Assembly: GCF_030295705.1 (NCBI RefSeq)
Contig: NZ_AP027274.1
Coordinates: 1,550,001-1,614,000 of the forward strand
Direction of reading: 5' to 3'
DNA length: 64,000 nt
Source of the DNA: Polynucleobacter sp. TUM22923
GTDB lineage: Bacteria > Pseudomonadota > Gammaproteobacteria > Burkholderiales > Burkholderiaceae
The translations under genes were made by a program, and so were the position numbers. How positions within the stretch are numbered: the stretch's first letter is position 1; each line of letters starts with the position of its first letter. Shown in pieces: positions 47,428 through 56,316 of the stretch. The notes beneath the pieces were generated by a model. The model had not been told where the DNA came from. It did not search any database and was given only the letters and a program-made list of their open reading frames with translations.

Positions 47428-48039
47428 ATGAAACTACTCTCAATTTCCACTGGAACGGTTGGTCCGCTATTTGGAGACCATCACCCAAATTACACATCCG
47501 TAGCATCGGCGATTAATAAGCGCAGTATTAGTAATACACAAAAACCAGCCTCAATAAAAATTCACTCTTTAGGTGTCACAGGCGATGAGCAGGCAGATTT
47601 TTCTGTTCATGGCGGTATGGAAAAAGCGATTTATGTCTACCCAATTGAGCATTACGCTTTTTGGAACAAGCTGCTCACTCAAGAAAGAAAAGTAGCGACC
47701 GATCTACCCTTAGGCTCATTTGGTGAAAACTTTACTGTTGAAGGTTTACTAGAAACTATGATCTATGTTGGAGATCAACTGGTCATAGGTGGTCTAGAAT
47801 TTACTGTTACCAAACTGAGAGAGCCCTGCTTTAAGTTCAACGCCAAGATGGGCTATAAAGGCGCCGCTAAAGCGATGCTTCAGTCAGGGTTTAGTGGATG
47901 GTATTTGCGCGTGAATCGTCCAGGCTTCGTTACTGCAGGTGCACCTATTCAATTGATGCCAGGGCAAAGAGTGACTTCCATCGCAGATCAAAATAAAGCT
48001 CTTTTACAGCGTCGCAATCAACGTGATTTATGGGAATAA
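47428..48039 (+). CDS. MOSC-domain protein (YiiM-like)
   Basis: A 203-residue single-domain MOSC protein. SLGVTGDEQADFSVHGGMEKAIYVYP near the N-terminus is the family core, GSFGENFTVEGL is the substrate loop, and LREPCFKFNAKMG contains the conserved cysteine that binds the molybdenum cofactor or its sulfur. YiiM-type MOSC proteins act as molybdoenzymes that reduce N-hydroxylated compounds. The ATG at 47428 fits the start; the frame is open to a TTG at 47398. The enzyme depends on moaC-type cofactor synthesis, encoded elsewhere in the window. Confidence 0.9.
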   Translation: MKLLSISTGTVGPLFGDHHPNYTSVASAINKRSISNTQKPASIKIHSLGVTGDEQADFSVHGGMEKAIYVYPIEHYAFWNKLLTQERKVATDLPLGSFGENFTVEGLLETMIYVGDQLVIGGLEFTVTKLREPCFKFNAKMGYKGAAKAMLQSGFSGWYLRVNRPGFVTAGAPIQLMPGQRVTSIADQNKALLQRRNQRDLWE

Positions 48040-48040
48040 A

Positions 48041-48069
48041 AAAACCCGACCACAGAGTGATCGGGTTTT
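48041..48069. terminator. bidirectional terminator, MOSC gene and MHS transporter
   Basis: AAAACCCGA (48041-48049) pairs with TCGGGTTTT (48061-48069), with A and T tracts on both sides, between the two convergent stop codons. Confidence 0.88.
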
Positions 48070-48093
48070 TCATTTAATTCCGACTAAAGTGAC

Positions 48094-49764
48094 TTAGTCG
48101 TTTGCGTAAATATCTACGTCTTTTGTTTCTTTAATAAACAGTACGCCGATTACCATTGTCACTGCAGCAATGATGATTGGATACCAGAGACCGTAATAAA
48201 TGTTACCGTTCTGTGCCACCAAGGCAAAGGCGATTGTTGGCATTAGGCCACCGAACCAACCATTACCAATATGGTATGGCAAGGACATCGAGGTGTAACG
48301 AATGCGGGTTGGGAACATCTCAACCAACATCGCTGCGATTGGGCCATAAACCATGGTTACCAACAACACTAAGATTACCAAGATACCCAAAACAGCTGCG
48401 TGATTAATGCCTGCTGGATCTGCTTTCGCTGGATAACCGGCTGCATTTAATGCATTACGAATCGCTTTTTTGAACTCTGCATCTTTTGCTTTCGCATCAG
48501 CTGGAGCCAAACCATTAGCGGAGTAACCTTGGATTTCTGCATCGCCAATTTTCACAACAGCAATACCACCTGCAGGACCAGCAATTGTTGTGTAACTAGC
48601 AGAGTTAGAAGCCATCACCTGTTTTGCAATATCGCAAGAACTTTTGAATTTCGCTGTACCAGTTGGGTTGAATTGGAATGAGCACTCATTTACATCAGCT
48701 GTAATACTTGCTGGTGCAGATACCATTGCCTTTTCTAACGCTGGGTTAGCAAAATGGGTTAAGCCATTAAATAAGGAAACTGGTGTATTTGGGATGTACA
48801 GAATGATGGCCAACAACAAGCCACCCATGATGATGACCTTACGGCCAATTCTATCTGACAAAGTACCAAAAATTACGAAGAATGGAGTACCGATTACTAA
48901 TGAAGCAGCAATCAATAAGTTCGCTGTCTTTGGGTCTACCTTCAATACTTGGGTAAGGTAGAACAAAGCATAGAACTGACCTGTATACCAAACCACCGCT
49001 TGACCTGCAACCAGACCAAACAAGGCCAAAATTACAATCTTCAAGTTTTTCCATTGACCAAATGACTCTGTCAAAGGTGCTTTAGATAACTTGCCTTCTT
49101 CTTTCATCTTTTTGAAAGCTGGAGATTCGTTCATCGACATACGGATGAAAACGGATACCCCTAACAAAACTACTGAGAGAAGAAATGGAACACGCCAGCC
49201 CCAAACTTCAAAGTCTGCGCCTGTCAATTCACGGGTGAACAAAATCACCAGTAATGACAAAAACAAGCCCAATGTAGCTGTAGTCTGAATCCAAGCAGTG
49301 TAAGCGCCGCGCTTGCCATTAGGGGCATGTTCCGCAACGTAAGTGGCCGCACCACCATACTCACCGCCCAAAGCCAAACCTTGCAACATACGCAATGCAA
49401 TCAAGATGACTGGTGCAGCAACACCGATAGTTGCGTAGTTTGGTAACAAACCTACAACGAACGTAGCGGCACCCATCAACACGATGGTTACCAAGAAGGT
49501 GTACTTACGACCAATCAAATCGCCTAAACGACCGAATACCAATGCGCCGAATGGGCGAACGATAAAACCGGCAGCAAAAGCCAACAGCGCAAAAATGAAA
49601 GCAGAGCCTTCATCTAAGCCTGAGAAAAACTGCTTGGCCATAATTGCAGCCAATGAACCGTAAAGATAAAAGTCGTACCACTCAAAAACCGTACCTAAAG
49701 AGGATGCAAAAATAACTTTGCGTTCTTCAGCGGTCATTGGGGCTGCTTTAGTTGATGTTGACAT
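48094..49764 (-). CDS. MHS-family (metabolite:H+ symporter) MFS transporter with large loop
   Basis: A 556-residue inner-membrane transporter. The MFS signatures GRLGDLIGRKYTFLVTI (loop 2-3) and GTLSDRIGRKVIIMGG (loop 8-9 equivalent), and ALGGEYGGAATYVAEHAP (helix 5) are the MHS hallmark. Between the eighth and ninth helices it has about 120 extra residues (from NPALEKAMVSAPASITADV to YPAKADPAGINHAA) with two cysteines (NECSF, SSCDI). The substrate is probably a carboxylate or osmolyte and cannot be set from sequence. Its loop is most likely periplasmic. Confidence 0.9.
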   Translation of the reverse strand: MSTSTKAAPMTAEERKVIFASSLGTVFEWYDFYLYGSLAAIMAKQFFSGLDEGSAFIFALLAFAAGFIVRPFGALVFGRLGDLIGRKYTFLVTIVLMGAATFVVGLLPNYATIGVAAPVILIALRMLQGLALGGEYGGAATYVAEHAPNGKRGAYTAWIQTTATLGLFLSLLVILFTRELTGADFEVWGWRVPFLLSVVLLGVSVFIRMSMNESPAFKKMKEEGKLSKAPLTESFGQWKNLKIVILALFGLVAGQAVVWYTGQFYALFYLTQVLKVDPKTANLLIAASLVIGTPFFVIFGTLSDRIGRKVIIMGGLLLAIILYIPNTPVSLFNGLTHFANPALEKAMVSAPASITADVNECSFQFNPTGTAKFKSSCDIAKQVMASNSASYTTIAGPAGGIAVVKIGDAEIQGYSANGLAPADAKAKDAEFKKAIRNALNAAGYPAKADPAGINHAAVLGILVILVLLVTMVYGPIAAMLVEMFPTRIRYTSMSLPYHIGNGWFGGLMPTIAFALVAQNGNIYYGLWYPIIIAAVTMVIGVLFIKETKDVDIYAND

Positions 49765-50236
49765 CAGTAGCTCCTAACTATTTTTAATGGAATAAATAAC
49801 AACTTGCCGATTATGCTTTGAAAATATTCAAAGAAATCCGCTACTTAGGGTAATTCCTGATTAAATTAGATTGGGGTTTTCCCCATATGCCATATGGATT
49901 ACACGCAGAAAAATGTCGCTGATGGCAATTTAACCTCCAAAATTGAGGCCACCTAGGCTTTGATGGTTGGCACGAGATCTTTTCCCAACCTTCCCCTGCA
50001 CACACAAATACGCTCACTCTTAACGTCATCAATACTCCGCCCTACATCTGCTTTATCTTCACCCGTGGCGCTCAAACCATTCGATTCAAAAGGCTCACAA
50101 CATCCCCGCTCTCTGATCTCTACTCTCTACTCTAAGTTAGCGCAATCAAAATGAGTCCTAATATTCAGAGCCTTATACTGAATCATCTGTTTAAGCGTCT
50201 TTTGAAGAGGCGTGCATTTAACCAAACAAGGAATTC
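49765..50236. other. 472-bp divergent intergenic region, MHS transporter/ggt
   Basis: No plausible gene is seen. A 15-bp perfect palindrome (CCATATG-C-CATATGG, 49883-49897) lies 119 bp upstream of the transporter gene and could be an operator. The ggt start is preceded by AAGGAATTC. The rest has no recognised feature. Confidence 0.5.
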
Positions 50237-51835
50237 ATGCAACAAAAATGGGGTATCCGGGGAATGGCTGTAGCGCCACACTCCCTCGCATCTGAATCTG
50301 CATTAGCAGTTCTACGTGAAGGTGGTAATGCCCTAGAGGCTATGGTGGCAGCTGCAGCAACCATTGCTGTGGTCTATCCCCATATGAACTCTATTGGTGG
50401 CGATTCTTTTTGGGTGATTCACTCGCCCGGTAAAGCCATGGGCGGTATTGATGCTTGTGGTGCAGCCGCTGGATTAGCTACAAAAAATTGGTACGCCGAA
50501 CGCGGTATTACTAATGCCATTCCGTTTCGTGGTGCGATTGCCGCCAATACTGTTGCGGGAACGATTTCAGGTTGGGGCGCTGCTCACAAACTCTCTCGGC
50601 AAGGGCTTGCTGGCAAGCTGCCGTTATCACGGCTACTAGCGGACGCTATTCACTATGCCGAAGCTGGCGTGCCAGTGACGTTTAGCCAGTCGAGCCTAAC
50701 TGCAAAAAAGCAGCAGGAGCTCAGCAATATTCCAGGCTTTGCAGAAACTTTCTTAGTCGATGGCAAAGCGCCTGAAGTGGGTAGTATCTTCAAGCAAGAG
50801 CGACTTGCTAACACGCTACGTCAGATTGCAAAAAAAGGAACGGAAGATTACTACCGCGGAGACTTAGCTGACCTTCTCGCAAAAGAGCTCACCGAAGTAG
50901 GTAGCCCACTTAGACTCAGCGATTTACAGCGCCATCAAGCGAAGCTGGTTGACCCACTTGAGTTGAAGCACAGCATGGGTAATGTGTACAACATGACACC
51001 CCCAACGCAAGGGGTAGTGTCGCTGATGATTATCGGCATTTTGGACCAACTCAATCTCAAGCGATTTAAAGTTGATAGCGCGCAATACGTACATCACTGC
51101 GTGGAGGCAACCAAACAAGCCTTCAAGGTAAGAGATCAATATGTAACTGATCCCGCTTATATGGTTAAAAATGCGCAGTCATTTTTGTCGCCAGCCTTTT
51201 TGAAAAAGCTAGCCAAAAATATCGATCCTGAAAAAGCCTCACCTTGGGGTCAAGGAAAAGGGCCGGCAGATACCATTTGGATGGGCGTAGTTGATGGTGA
51301 TGGCAATTGTGTCTCCTTCATCCAAAGTATTTACCATGAGTTTGGGGCCGGTATTGTTCTTCCCAAATCTGGGGTCAATTGGCAGAACCGAGGATGCAGC
51401 TTTTCCTTAGATCCCAAAACACTGAATCACCTTGAGCCCTATCGCAAACCATTCCACACATTAAATCCAGCAATGGCTTTATTCAAAGATGGGCGCTCGA
51501 TGGTCTACGGCACGATGGGTGGCGATGGACAACCACAAACGCAGTGTGCTGTTTTTACACGTACGGCTACCTATGGTTTAGATCCACAAGATGCTATCAG
51601 TAGACCCCGTTGGTTGCTAGGTCGAACCTGGGGCCAGACTAGTGACAGCTTAAAACTCGAATCTCGATTTAACCCTTGGATAGTTAAAGAGCTACATGCC
51701 CTAGGGCATGAGATAGAGATGCTTGATGCGTTTGACGAAACGGTAGGTCATGCGGGTTGCATTATTCGTGACCCTTCAGGAACATTGCACGGTGGCTGGG
51801 ACCCTCGTAGCGATGGTGCTGTTAGCGCGTTTTAG
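50237..51835 (+). CDS. gamma-glutamyltransferase-family Ntn-hydrolase
   Basis: An N-terminal-nucleophile hydrolase of the gamma-glutamyltranspeptidase family, 532 residues. AVAPHSLASESALAVLREGGNALEA opens the N-terminal part, PHMNSIGGDSFWVIH follows, and the self-cleaving threonine is T346 in GPADTIWMGVVD. The C-terminal part ends with YGTMGGDGQPQTQCAVF and HAGCIIRDPSG. No signal peptide is present, so it probably acts in the cytoplasm, as do YwrD/HpxW-like members (glutathione or oxamate-type substrates). The substrate is uncertain. It overlaps the TRIC gene end by 14 bp, tail to tail. Confidence 0.9.
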   Translation: MQQKWGIRGMAVAPHSLASESALAVLREGGNALEAMVAAAATIAVVYPHMNSIGGDSFWVIHSPGKAMGGIDACGAAAGLATKNWYAERGITNAIPFRGAIAANTVAGTISGWGAAHKLSRQGLAGKLPLSRLLADAIHYAEAGVPVTFSQSSLTAKKQQELSNIPGFAETFLVDGKAPEVGSIFKQERLANTLRQIAKKGTEDYYRGDLADLLAKELTEVGSPLRLSDLQRHQAKLVDPLELKHSMGNVYNMTPPTQGVVSLMIIGILDQLNLKRFKVDSAQYVHHCVEATKQAFKVRDQYVTDPAYMVKNAQSFLSPAFLKKLAKNIDPEKASPWGQGKGPADTIWMGVVDGDGNCVSFIQSIYHEFGAGIVLPKSGVNWQNRGCSFSLDPKTLNHLEPYRKPFHTLNPAMALFKDGRSMVYGTMGGDGQPQTQCAVFTRTATYGLDPQDAISRPRWLLGRTWGQTSDSLKLESRFNPWIVKELHALGHEIEMLDAFDETVGHAGCIIRDPSGTLHGGWDPRSDGAVSAF

Positions 51836-52451
51836 TAATAAATAATTTGGGTACGCGTAGATCCCAGTAAATGGCAGCTACGCGTAAACCAAAGATGGCC
51901 AGCATGCACAGTACAGAACCTTCGAGCGTGAACTGCGGCAAGAAGTTGAGTATTAGTACGTACAAAAGACAGCCCAAAGTAACGGGAATGGCATACAACT
52001 CATGTGACATCAGCAACGTTTTTTGTCCTGCCAAAATGTCACGTAATAACCCCCCGCCAATTGCAGTCAGTACGCCCAAAATCACTGGCGCTACCGGTAA
52101 GCCAAAACCCAAATTCCACACCTTGTCAGCCCCTTGAATGCCAAACAGAGCTGCGCCAAGACCATCGATGTAGAGCATAAAGCGATAAATTTGTGGTTGT
52201 GTAAAAAAAGATTCCGCTACAAAAGTAACGATACAAGCCGCTAAGGCGACCCAGATATAAATTTGTGAAGTGGACCAAAAGACAGGCACCTCTAAAATGA
52301 TGTCTCGTAATGTTCCGCCACCAATCGCTGTAATCACGCCCAGCACCATGACGCCAAACAAATCGACGCCTCGATCAGCGATAGCGAGAACGCCTGTAAC
52401 AGCGAAAGCGATAGTGGCAATAATGCCAATCCAGAAATTAATTTGATCCAT
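51822..52451 (-). CDS. TRIC/UPF0126 family membrane channel (YicG-like)
   Basis: A 209-residue protein with two three-helix repeats, each with the signature GVITAIGGGTLRDIIL (helix 2, first repeat) and GVLTAIGGGLLRDILAG (second repeat), and about seven helices in all. The family comprises trimeric cation channels, bacterial relatives of the TRIC channels; function in bacteria is not settled. The ATG at 52451 is normal. IS30 copy 2 lies 91 bp upstream and separates it from the gamma-carbonic anhydrase gene. Confidence 0.88.
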   Translation of the reverse strand: MDQINFWIGIIATIAFAVTGVLAIADRGVDLFGVMVLGVITAIGGGTLRDIILEVPVFWSTSQIYIWVALAACIVTFVAESFFTQPQIYRFMLYIDGLGAALFGIQGADKVWNLGFGLPVAPVILGVLTAIGGGLLRDILAGQKTLLMSHELYAIPVTLGCLLYVLILNFLPQFTLEGSVLCMLAIFGLRVAAIYWDLRVPKLFITKTR

Positions 52452-52542
52452 AAGGCACAGTCTAATTTACTCGAGCATGAATTCAAAACCCACTACGCCG
52501 TAAGCACTATGGCGTAGTCCAAATAAACGCGTTAAAAAATGA

Positions 52543-53601
52543 CGTAGATTCAAACACGAAGTGCAACACGGTTTAAGGACTGCATAAACACTTCATTGGG
52601 GGTTTTAAATCCCAACCTCTTACGAGGTCGGTTATTAAGCTTGCTTTCAATCATTCTAAGCTCCTCATCAGTTACGGTGGATAAAGGCCTCTTTTTGGGG
52701 ATGTATTGCCTTAGTAAGCCATTGAAGTTTTCATTAGAACCGCGTTGCCAACTGGCAAAAGGATCAGCAAAGTAGGTGGTGGATTGCAGTGCTGTATCAA
52801 TCCGGGCGTGCTCGGCAAATTCCTTTCCGTTGTCATAAGTTAGTGTTTTGACCTTAGCTTGATAGGGGGCCAGTCCTTCAATAATGGCGTTACCTACCAG
52901 GGTCGAAGTTTTATTGGGTACTTTGGCTAGAACAGCATAACCACTCTTGCGCTCCACTAAGGTCACAATAGCTTGTTTGTGCGCTGCCCCAATCACGGTA
53001 TCGCCTTCCCAGTGACCGACTTGAGATCTGGCTTCAATATGCTCTGGGCGCTCACTAATCGGCCTTCTGCCTACGATCTGGCCTCGTCGATCCCGGCCAC
53101 TGGCATAGCGCTTTTTACGTTTCTTTTGACAGCGTAACTGCTGGTAAAGAGTGCCACCAGCGGCTTTATCAGCATAAACATGGCGATAGATGGTCTCATG
53201 GCTAATCCCTACAACATCTGCGATTTGCTCAGGGCTCCATTGGTCTTGTAGGTACTCTACCGTTTGATCCCAATCAGCTGGGGTGATTTGGGTAGCATTA
53301 CGAGAGCCTAGGGAGCGTTCCTCTGCTAATAAACAGGCTTGTCTCGGTCGATATCCTCTGCCTCCGGTATTGCGAGATAGCTCTCGGCCAATGGTCGACT
53401 TATGTCGATTCATGAGCTGGGCGATCTGGCTTTGGGTTTTTCCGTCTTTCATGAGGATATAAATCTGATATCGTTCTTCTTGGCTAAGGTGTTGATAGGT
53501 CATGGCTACTTTGACTTGCAGGTCTAGAAACTATGGATACTAAAATATCCTTAGCCACTAGCTCTAATTGATCAAAGTTGCACTTCGTAGTTGAATTCAC
53601 C
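52543..53601 (-). mobile_element. IS30-family element, copy 2 (1059 bp)
   Basis: Same ends and length as copy 1 at 31322-32380, with target duplication TGA (52540-52542, 53602-53604). It lies 5 bp from the stop codon of the gamma-carbonic anhydrase gene, between that gene and the TRIC gene. Confidence 0.94.
52550..53503 (-). CDS. IS30-family transposase, copy 2
   Basis: Identical in sequence to the transposase at 31329-32282 (317 residues). Both copies have the same orientation relative to the chromosome and lie about 21 kb apart, flanking recA, sucCD and the phototrophy cluster. See copy 1 for motifs. Confidence 0.96.
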   Translation of the reverse strand: MTYQHLSQEERYQIYILMKDGKTQSQIAQLMNRHKSTIGRELSRNTGGRGYRPRQACLLAEERSLGSRNATQITPADWDQTVEYLQDQWSPEQIADVVGISHETIYRHVYADKAAGGTLYQQLRCQKKRKKRYASGRDRRGQIVGRRPISERPEHIEARSQVGHWEGDTVIGAAHKQAIVTLVERKSGYAVLAKVPNKTSTLVGNAIIEGLAPYQAKVKTLTYDNGKEFAEHARIDTALQSTTYFADPFASWQRGSNENFNGLLRQYIPKKRPLSTVTDEELRMIESKLNNRPRKRLGFKTPNEVFMQSLNRVALRV

Positions 53602-53606
53602 TGATA

Positions 53607-54131
53607 TTAAGTAATTGTTTTCAGTGTTTTTTGATAGCGCTGGGCATTATGAACATATCGCTGGGCAATATCCGCAATATCGGCAATCTGCTCTGGTGAC
53701 AGCATTTTTACAACTTTGGCAGGCGAGCCCAAAATCATCGAACCCTCTGGAAATTCTTTACCCTCGGTAACTAGGGCGCCGGCACCTACCAAGCAATTTT
53801 TACCGATCTTAGCGCCGTTCAAAATCACCGCACCAATACCGATCAGACTTCCATCGCCAATATGACATCCATGCAACATCACTTGATGACCTATAGTGAC
53901 CCGCTTCCCTATGATGAGGGGGAAACCGGGATCGGCATGCAAGACAGAGGCATCTTGAACATTGCTGCCTTCACCAATTTGAATGAGATCGTTATCAGCC
54001 CGAATGACTACTTTTGGCCATACGCTCACGTTTGAGTGGAGCTCAACCCTACCAATCACTTCTGCGCTTTGGGCAATCCAAGCCCCCTCGGATAGTTGAG
54101 GAGATATTCCGTCTAGTTCAAATATAGCCAT
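53607..54131 (-). CDS. gamma-class carbonic anhydrase-family protein (YrdA-like)
   Basis: A 174-residue left-handed beta-helix protein: the hexapeptide repeats run from [15 protein letters not shown] to [13 protein letters not shown], and candidate zinc histidines are in ASVLHADPG and [14 protein letters not shown]. Its homologues are bacterial gamma-carbonic anhydrase relatives, some active and many not. It is 51 bp downstream of amt on the same strand. The IS30 insertion begins 5 bp after its stop codon. Confidence 0.9.
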   Translation of the reverse strand: MAIFELDGISPQLSEGAWIAQSAEVIGRVELHSNVSVWPKVVIRADNDLIQIGEGSNVQDASVLHADPGFPLIIGKRVTIGHQVMLHGCHIGDGSLIGIGAVILNGAKIGKNCLVGAGALVTEGKEFPEGSMILGSPAKVVKMLSPEQIADIADIAQRYVHNAQRYQKTLKTIT

Positions 54132-54182
54132 GATTCATTATAGGCAAGGAATCATGGCTCTATTTTGGACAAAGCGTCCCTG

Positions 54183-55385
54183 TTACCAGCTGGACTCACG
54201 ATCTGGTGTTGATGAGATCCGATGAATACTCAGGTCTGCGCCCTCGTACTCCTCTTCTTGAGACATTCGAATGCCCATAATGGCCTTTAGGGCGCCATAC
54301 ACAATAAATCCACTGATTAAGGCGATACCCACACCCAGAAGGCTACCCATCAATTGCCCCGTAAAGGTGACGCCACCCAAACCACCAAGCGCTTTAGTGC
54401 CAAAGATCCCTGCCGCCAAGCCACCCCACAGGCCACACAGACCGTGTAATGGCCACACGCCTAAAACATCATCAATCTTCCAGCGGTTTTGTACCAAAGT
54501 GAACATGTAAACAAAGAGGGCGCCAGCGATCAGTCCCACAACTAATGCACCCATTGGATGCATCAGATCAGAGCCCGCACATACCGCTACCAAACCCGCT
54601 AATGGCCCGTTGTAAGTAAAGCCTGGATCATTGCGACCAACCACCCACGCAGCTAAAGTGCCTCCCACCATAGCCATTAATGAATTCATAGCCACTAAGC
54701 CACTAATCTTATCGATCGTTTGTGCGCTCATGACATTAAAGCCAAACCAACCTACCGCTAAAATCCAGGCACCCAATGCTAAAAAGGGAATACTTGAGGG
54801 AGGATGCGCTGCGATCTGGCCCTCTTTGGTGTAACGACCCCGGCGCGCTCCCAGTAGGATCACTGCTGGTAAGGCAATCCAGCCACCGACTGCGTGGACC
54901 ACAATAGACCCAGCGAAGTCATGAAATTCTTCACCAGTCAATGTTTTTATCCACGCCTGAATACCGTAGTGCTGATTCCAGGCAATGCCCTCAAAGAAGG
55001 GATAAACAAAACCTACTAAGATGAAAGTGGCAATTAGTTGAGGATTAAACTTTGCACGCTCTGCGATACCACCAGAAATAATGGCCGGAATTGCGGCAGC
55101 GAAAGTCAGTAAGAAAAAGAATTTGACGAGCTCATATCCATTTTTCTGCGCAAGAAGCTCAGCACCAGAGAAGAAATCCACCCCATAAGCGATGCTGTAG
55201 CCAATAAAGAAATAGGCAATGGTCGAAACTGCAAAATCAACTAGGATCTTTACCAGAGCATTCACTTGGTTCTTCTTACGGACAGTACCCAGCTCTAAAA
55301 ATGCAAAACCAGCATGCATTGCCAGCACCATAATGGCGCCGAGCAAAATAAAAAGAACATCACTGCCTGATTTCAAAGTATCCAC
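54183..55385 (-). CDS. amt: ammonium transporter Amt
   Basis: A 400-residue channel protein of 11 membrane helices that conducts ammonium/ammonia across the inner membrane. Family features include AMHAGFAFLELGTVRKKN at helix 1, the pore-lining twin histidines in SIVVHAVGG and GVWPLHGLCG, and WFGFNVMSA. The gene starts with GTG 55385 behind GGGGGAG. No glnK gene is adjacent. Upstream lies a near-consensus NtrC site, which suggests nitrogen control. Confidence 0.93.
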   Translation of the reverse strand: MDTLKSGSDVLFILLGAIMVLAMHAGFAFLELGTVRKKNQVNALVKILVDFAVSTIAYFFIGYSIAYGVDFFSGAELLAQKNGYELVKFFFLLTFAAAIPAIISGGIAERAKFNPQLIATFILVGFVYPFFEGIAWNQHYGIQAWIKTLTGEEFHDFAGSIVVHAVGGWIALPAVILLGARRGRYTKEGQIAAHPPSSIPFLALGAWILAVGWFGFNVMSAQTIDKISGLVAMNSLMAMVGGTLAAWVVGRNDPGFTYNGPLAGLVAVCAGSDLMHPMGALVVGLIAGALFVYMFTLVQNRWKIDDVLGVWPLHGLCGLWGGLAAGIFGTKALGGLGGVTFTGQLMGSLLGVGIALISGFIVYGALKAIMGIRMSQEEEYEGADLSIHRISSTPDRESSW

Positions 55386-55448
55386 CGAATTACTCCCCCT
55401 GTTTTTTGCATCATTATGGGGATTTTTATAGCTGCCATCACATCAAAT

Positions 55449-55465
55449 TGCACCTATTTGGTGCT
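55449..55465 (-). promoter_or_regulatory. NtrC-like operator upstream of amt
   Basis: TGCACC-TATTT-GGTGCT matches the NtrC (NRI) consensus TGCACCA-N3-TGGTGCA at 12 of 14 defined positions. It lies 64-80 bp upstream of the amt start and also 56 bp before the divergent small gene. I did not find a clear sigma-54 promoter. Confidence 0.6.
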
Positions 55466-55520
55466 TATTAGTGCTAATAAAGGGGCTATCATTGAATTTA
55501 ATACATTTAAAGGAGATCCC

Positions 55521-55883
55521 ATGAAAAAAATCTTATTCGCTTTAATCGCCTTAGGGACATTGACAGGCTTAGTGCATGCTCAAGCCAAAGTACAGGTGCT
55601 AAGCACTCAAGAATTAGCCACTACCTGCAAACTACCCGCAAGCCCAGAGTCTCGCAGCTTCTGTATTGGTTATACCACCGCAATTTACGATACTTACCTT
55701 GCAACACGTCATCCCCAGCGAGCAAAGCCGTATATCTGTGTAAAACAACCGGCACCATCGCGTGATGAAGTCGTTGCTGATTTTGTTACGTTCGCGCAAG
55801 CAAACCAACAGACATCAGATAAGCCTGCTGCCGGTGTCTTCTTAGGATTTTTAGCATCACGCTTTCCTTGCGCCAAAAAATAA
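55521..55883 (+). CDS. exported Rap1a/Tai-like small protein
   Basis: A 120-residue secreted protein with a clear signal peptide (MKKILFALIALGTLTGLVHAQA). The mature part has CKLPA, RSFCIGYTTAIYDTYLATR, KPYICVKQ and FPCAKK, that is four cysteines likely forming two disulfides, a pattern like Rap1a/Tai-type immunity or periplasmic proteins of unknown role. The ATG at 55521 has AGGAGA 7 bp upstream; a longer frame from 55416 is not credible. It is divergent from amt. Confidence 0.72.
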   Translation: MKKILFALIALGTLTGLVHAQAKVQVLSTQELATTCKLPASPESRSFCIGYTTAIYDTYLATRHPQRAKPYICVKQPAPSRDEVVADFVTFAQANQQTSDKPAAGVFLGFLASRFPCAKK

Positions 55884-55927
55884 TCTTCGGCAATTGAACT
55901 ACCCAATCTAAAAAGACAAAAGGATTA

Positions 55928-56221
55928 ATGGATATGAAAAAAATAATCGCAATTGCAGCTGCAACTTTAGCAATGACCGCTTGCTCCAATATGAACAATA
56001 CTGAACAACGCACGCTATCCGGTGCAGGCATTGGCGCAGCAGCTGGTGCAATCGGAACAGCTATTTTTCATGGCAACCCAATCTGGGGCGCAGTAGGTGG
56101 TGCGGCAGTCGGCGCAGCATCAGGCTATGTATACGATGCTTACAAAAAAGAGCAAGCTTCTGAATATAACTCCGGCTATAACGCTGGGAAAAATAATAAG
56201 CCAGCTCAAGCACCGAACTAA
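55928..56221 (+). CDS. glycine-zipper lipoprotein
   Basis: A 97-residue lipoprotein. The lipobox is LAMTACS with the cysteine at about residue 20, followed by a glycine-zipper segment (SGAGIGAAAGAIGTAIFHG, WGAVGGAAVGAASGYVYDAY) and a Tyr/Asn/Lys-rich C-terminus. It resembles OsmB/SlyB-type outer membrane lipoproteins. The first ATG (55928) and a second one (55934) are both possible. It follows the preceding gene by 44 bp. Confidence 0.85.
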   Translation: MDMKKIIAIAAATLAMTACSNMNNTEQRTLSGAGIGAAAGAIGTAIFHGNPIWGAVGGAAVGAASGYVYDAYKKEQASEYNSGYNAGKNNKPAQAPN

Positions 56222-56262
56222 CAAATACAGTAGCACCAATTTATTTGTGCAGTACTAAAACA

Positions 56263-56300
56263 AAAAACCCGACTTACCATCATAGGTAAGTCGGGTTTTT
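56263..56300. terminator. bidirectional terminator between the lipoprotein gene and htpG
   Basis: AAAAACCCGACTTACC (56263-56278) and GGTAAGTCGGGTTTTT (56285-56300) give a 16-bp perfect stem with a 6-nt loop and T tracts on both strands. Confidence 0.92.
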
Positions 56301-56316
56301 ATTTGGCACTACAGTA

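Noticed and set aside
49960..50154. 64-codon frame in the MHS/ggt gap
   Set aside because: Composition is Ser/Leu-rich without motif, no Shine-Dalgarno; treated as intergenic.
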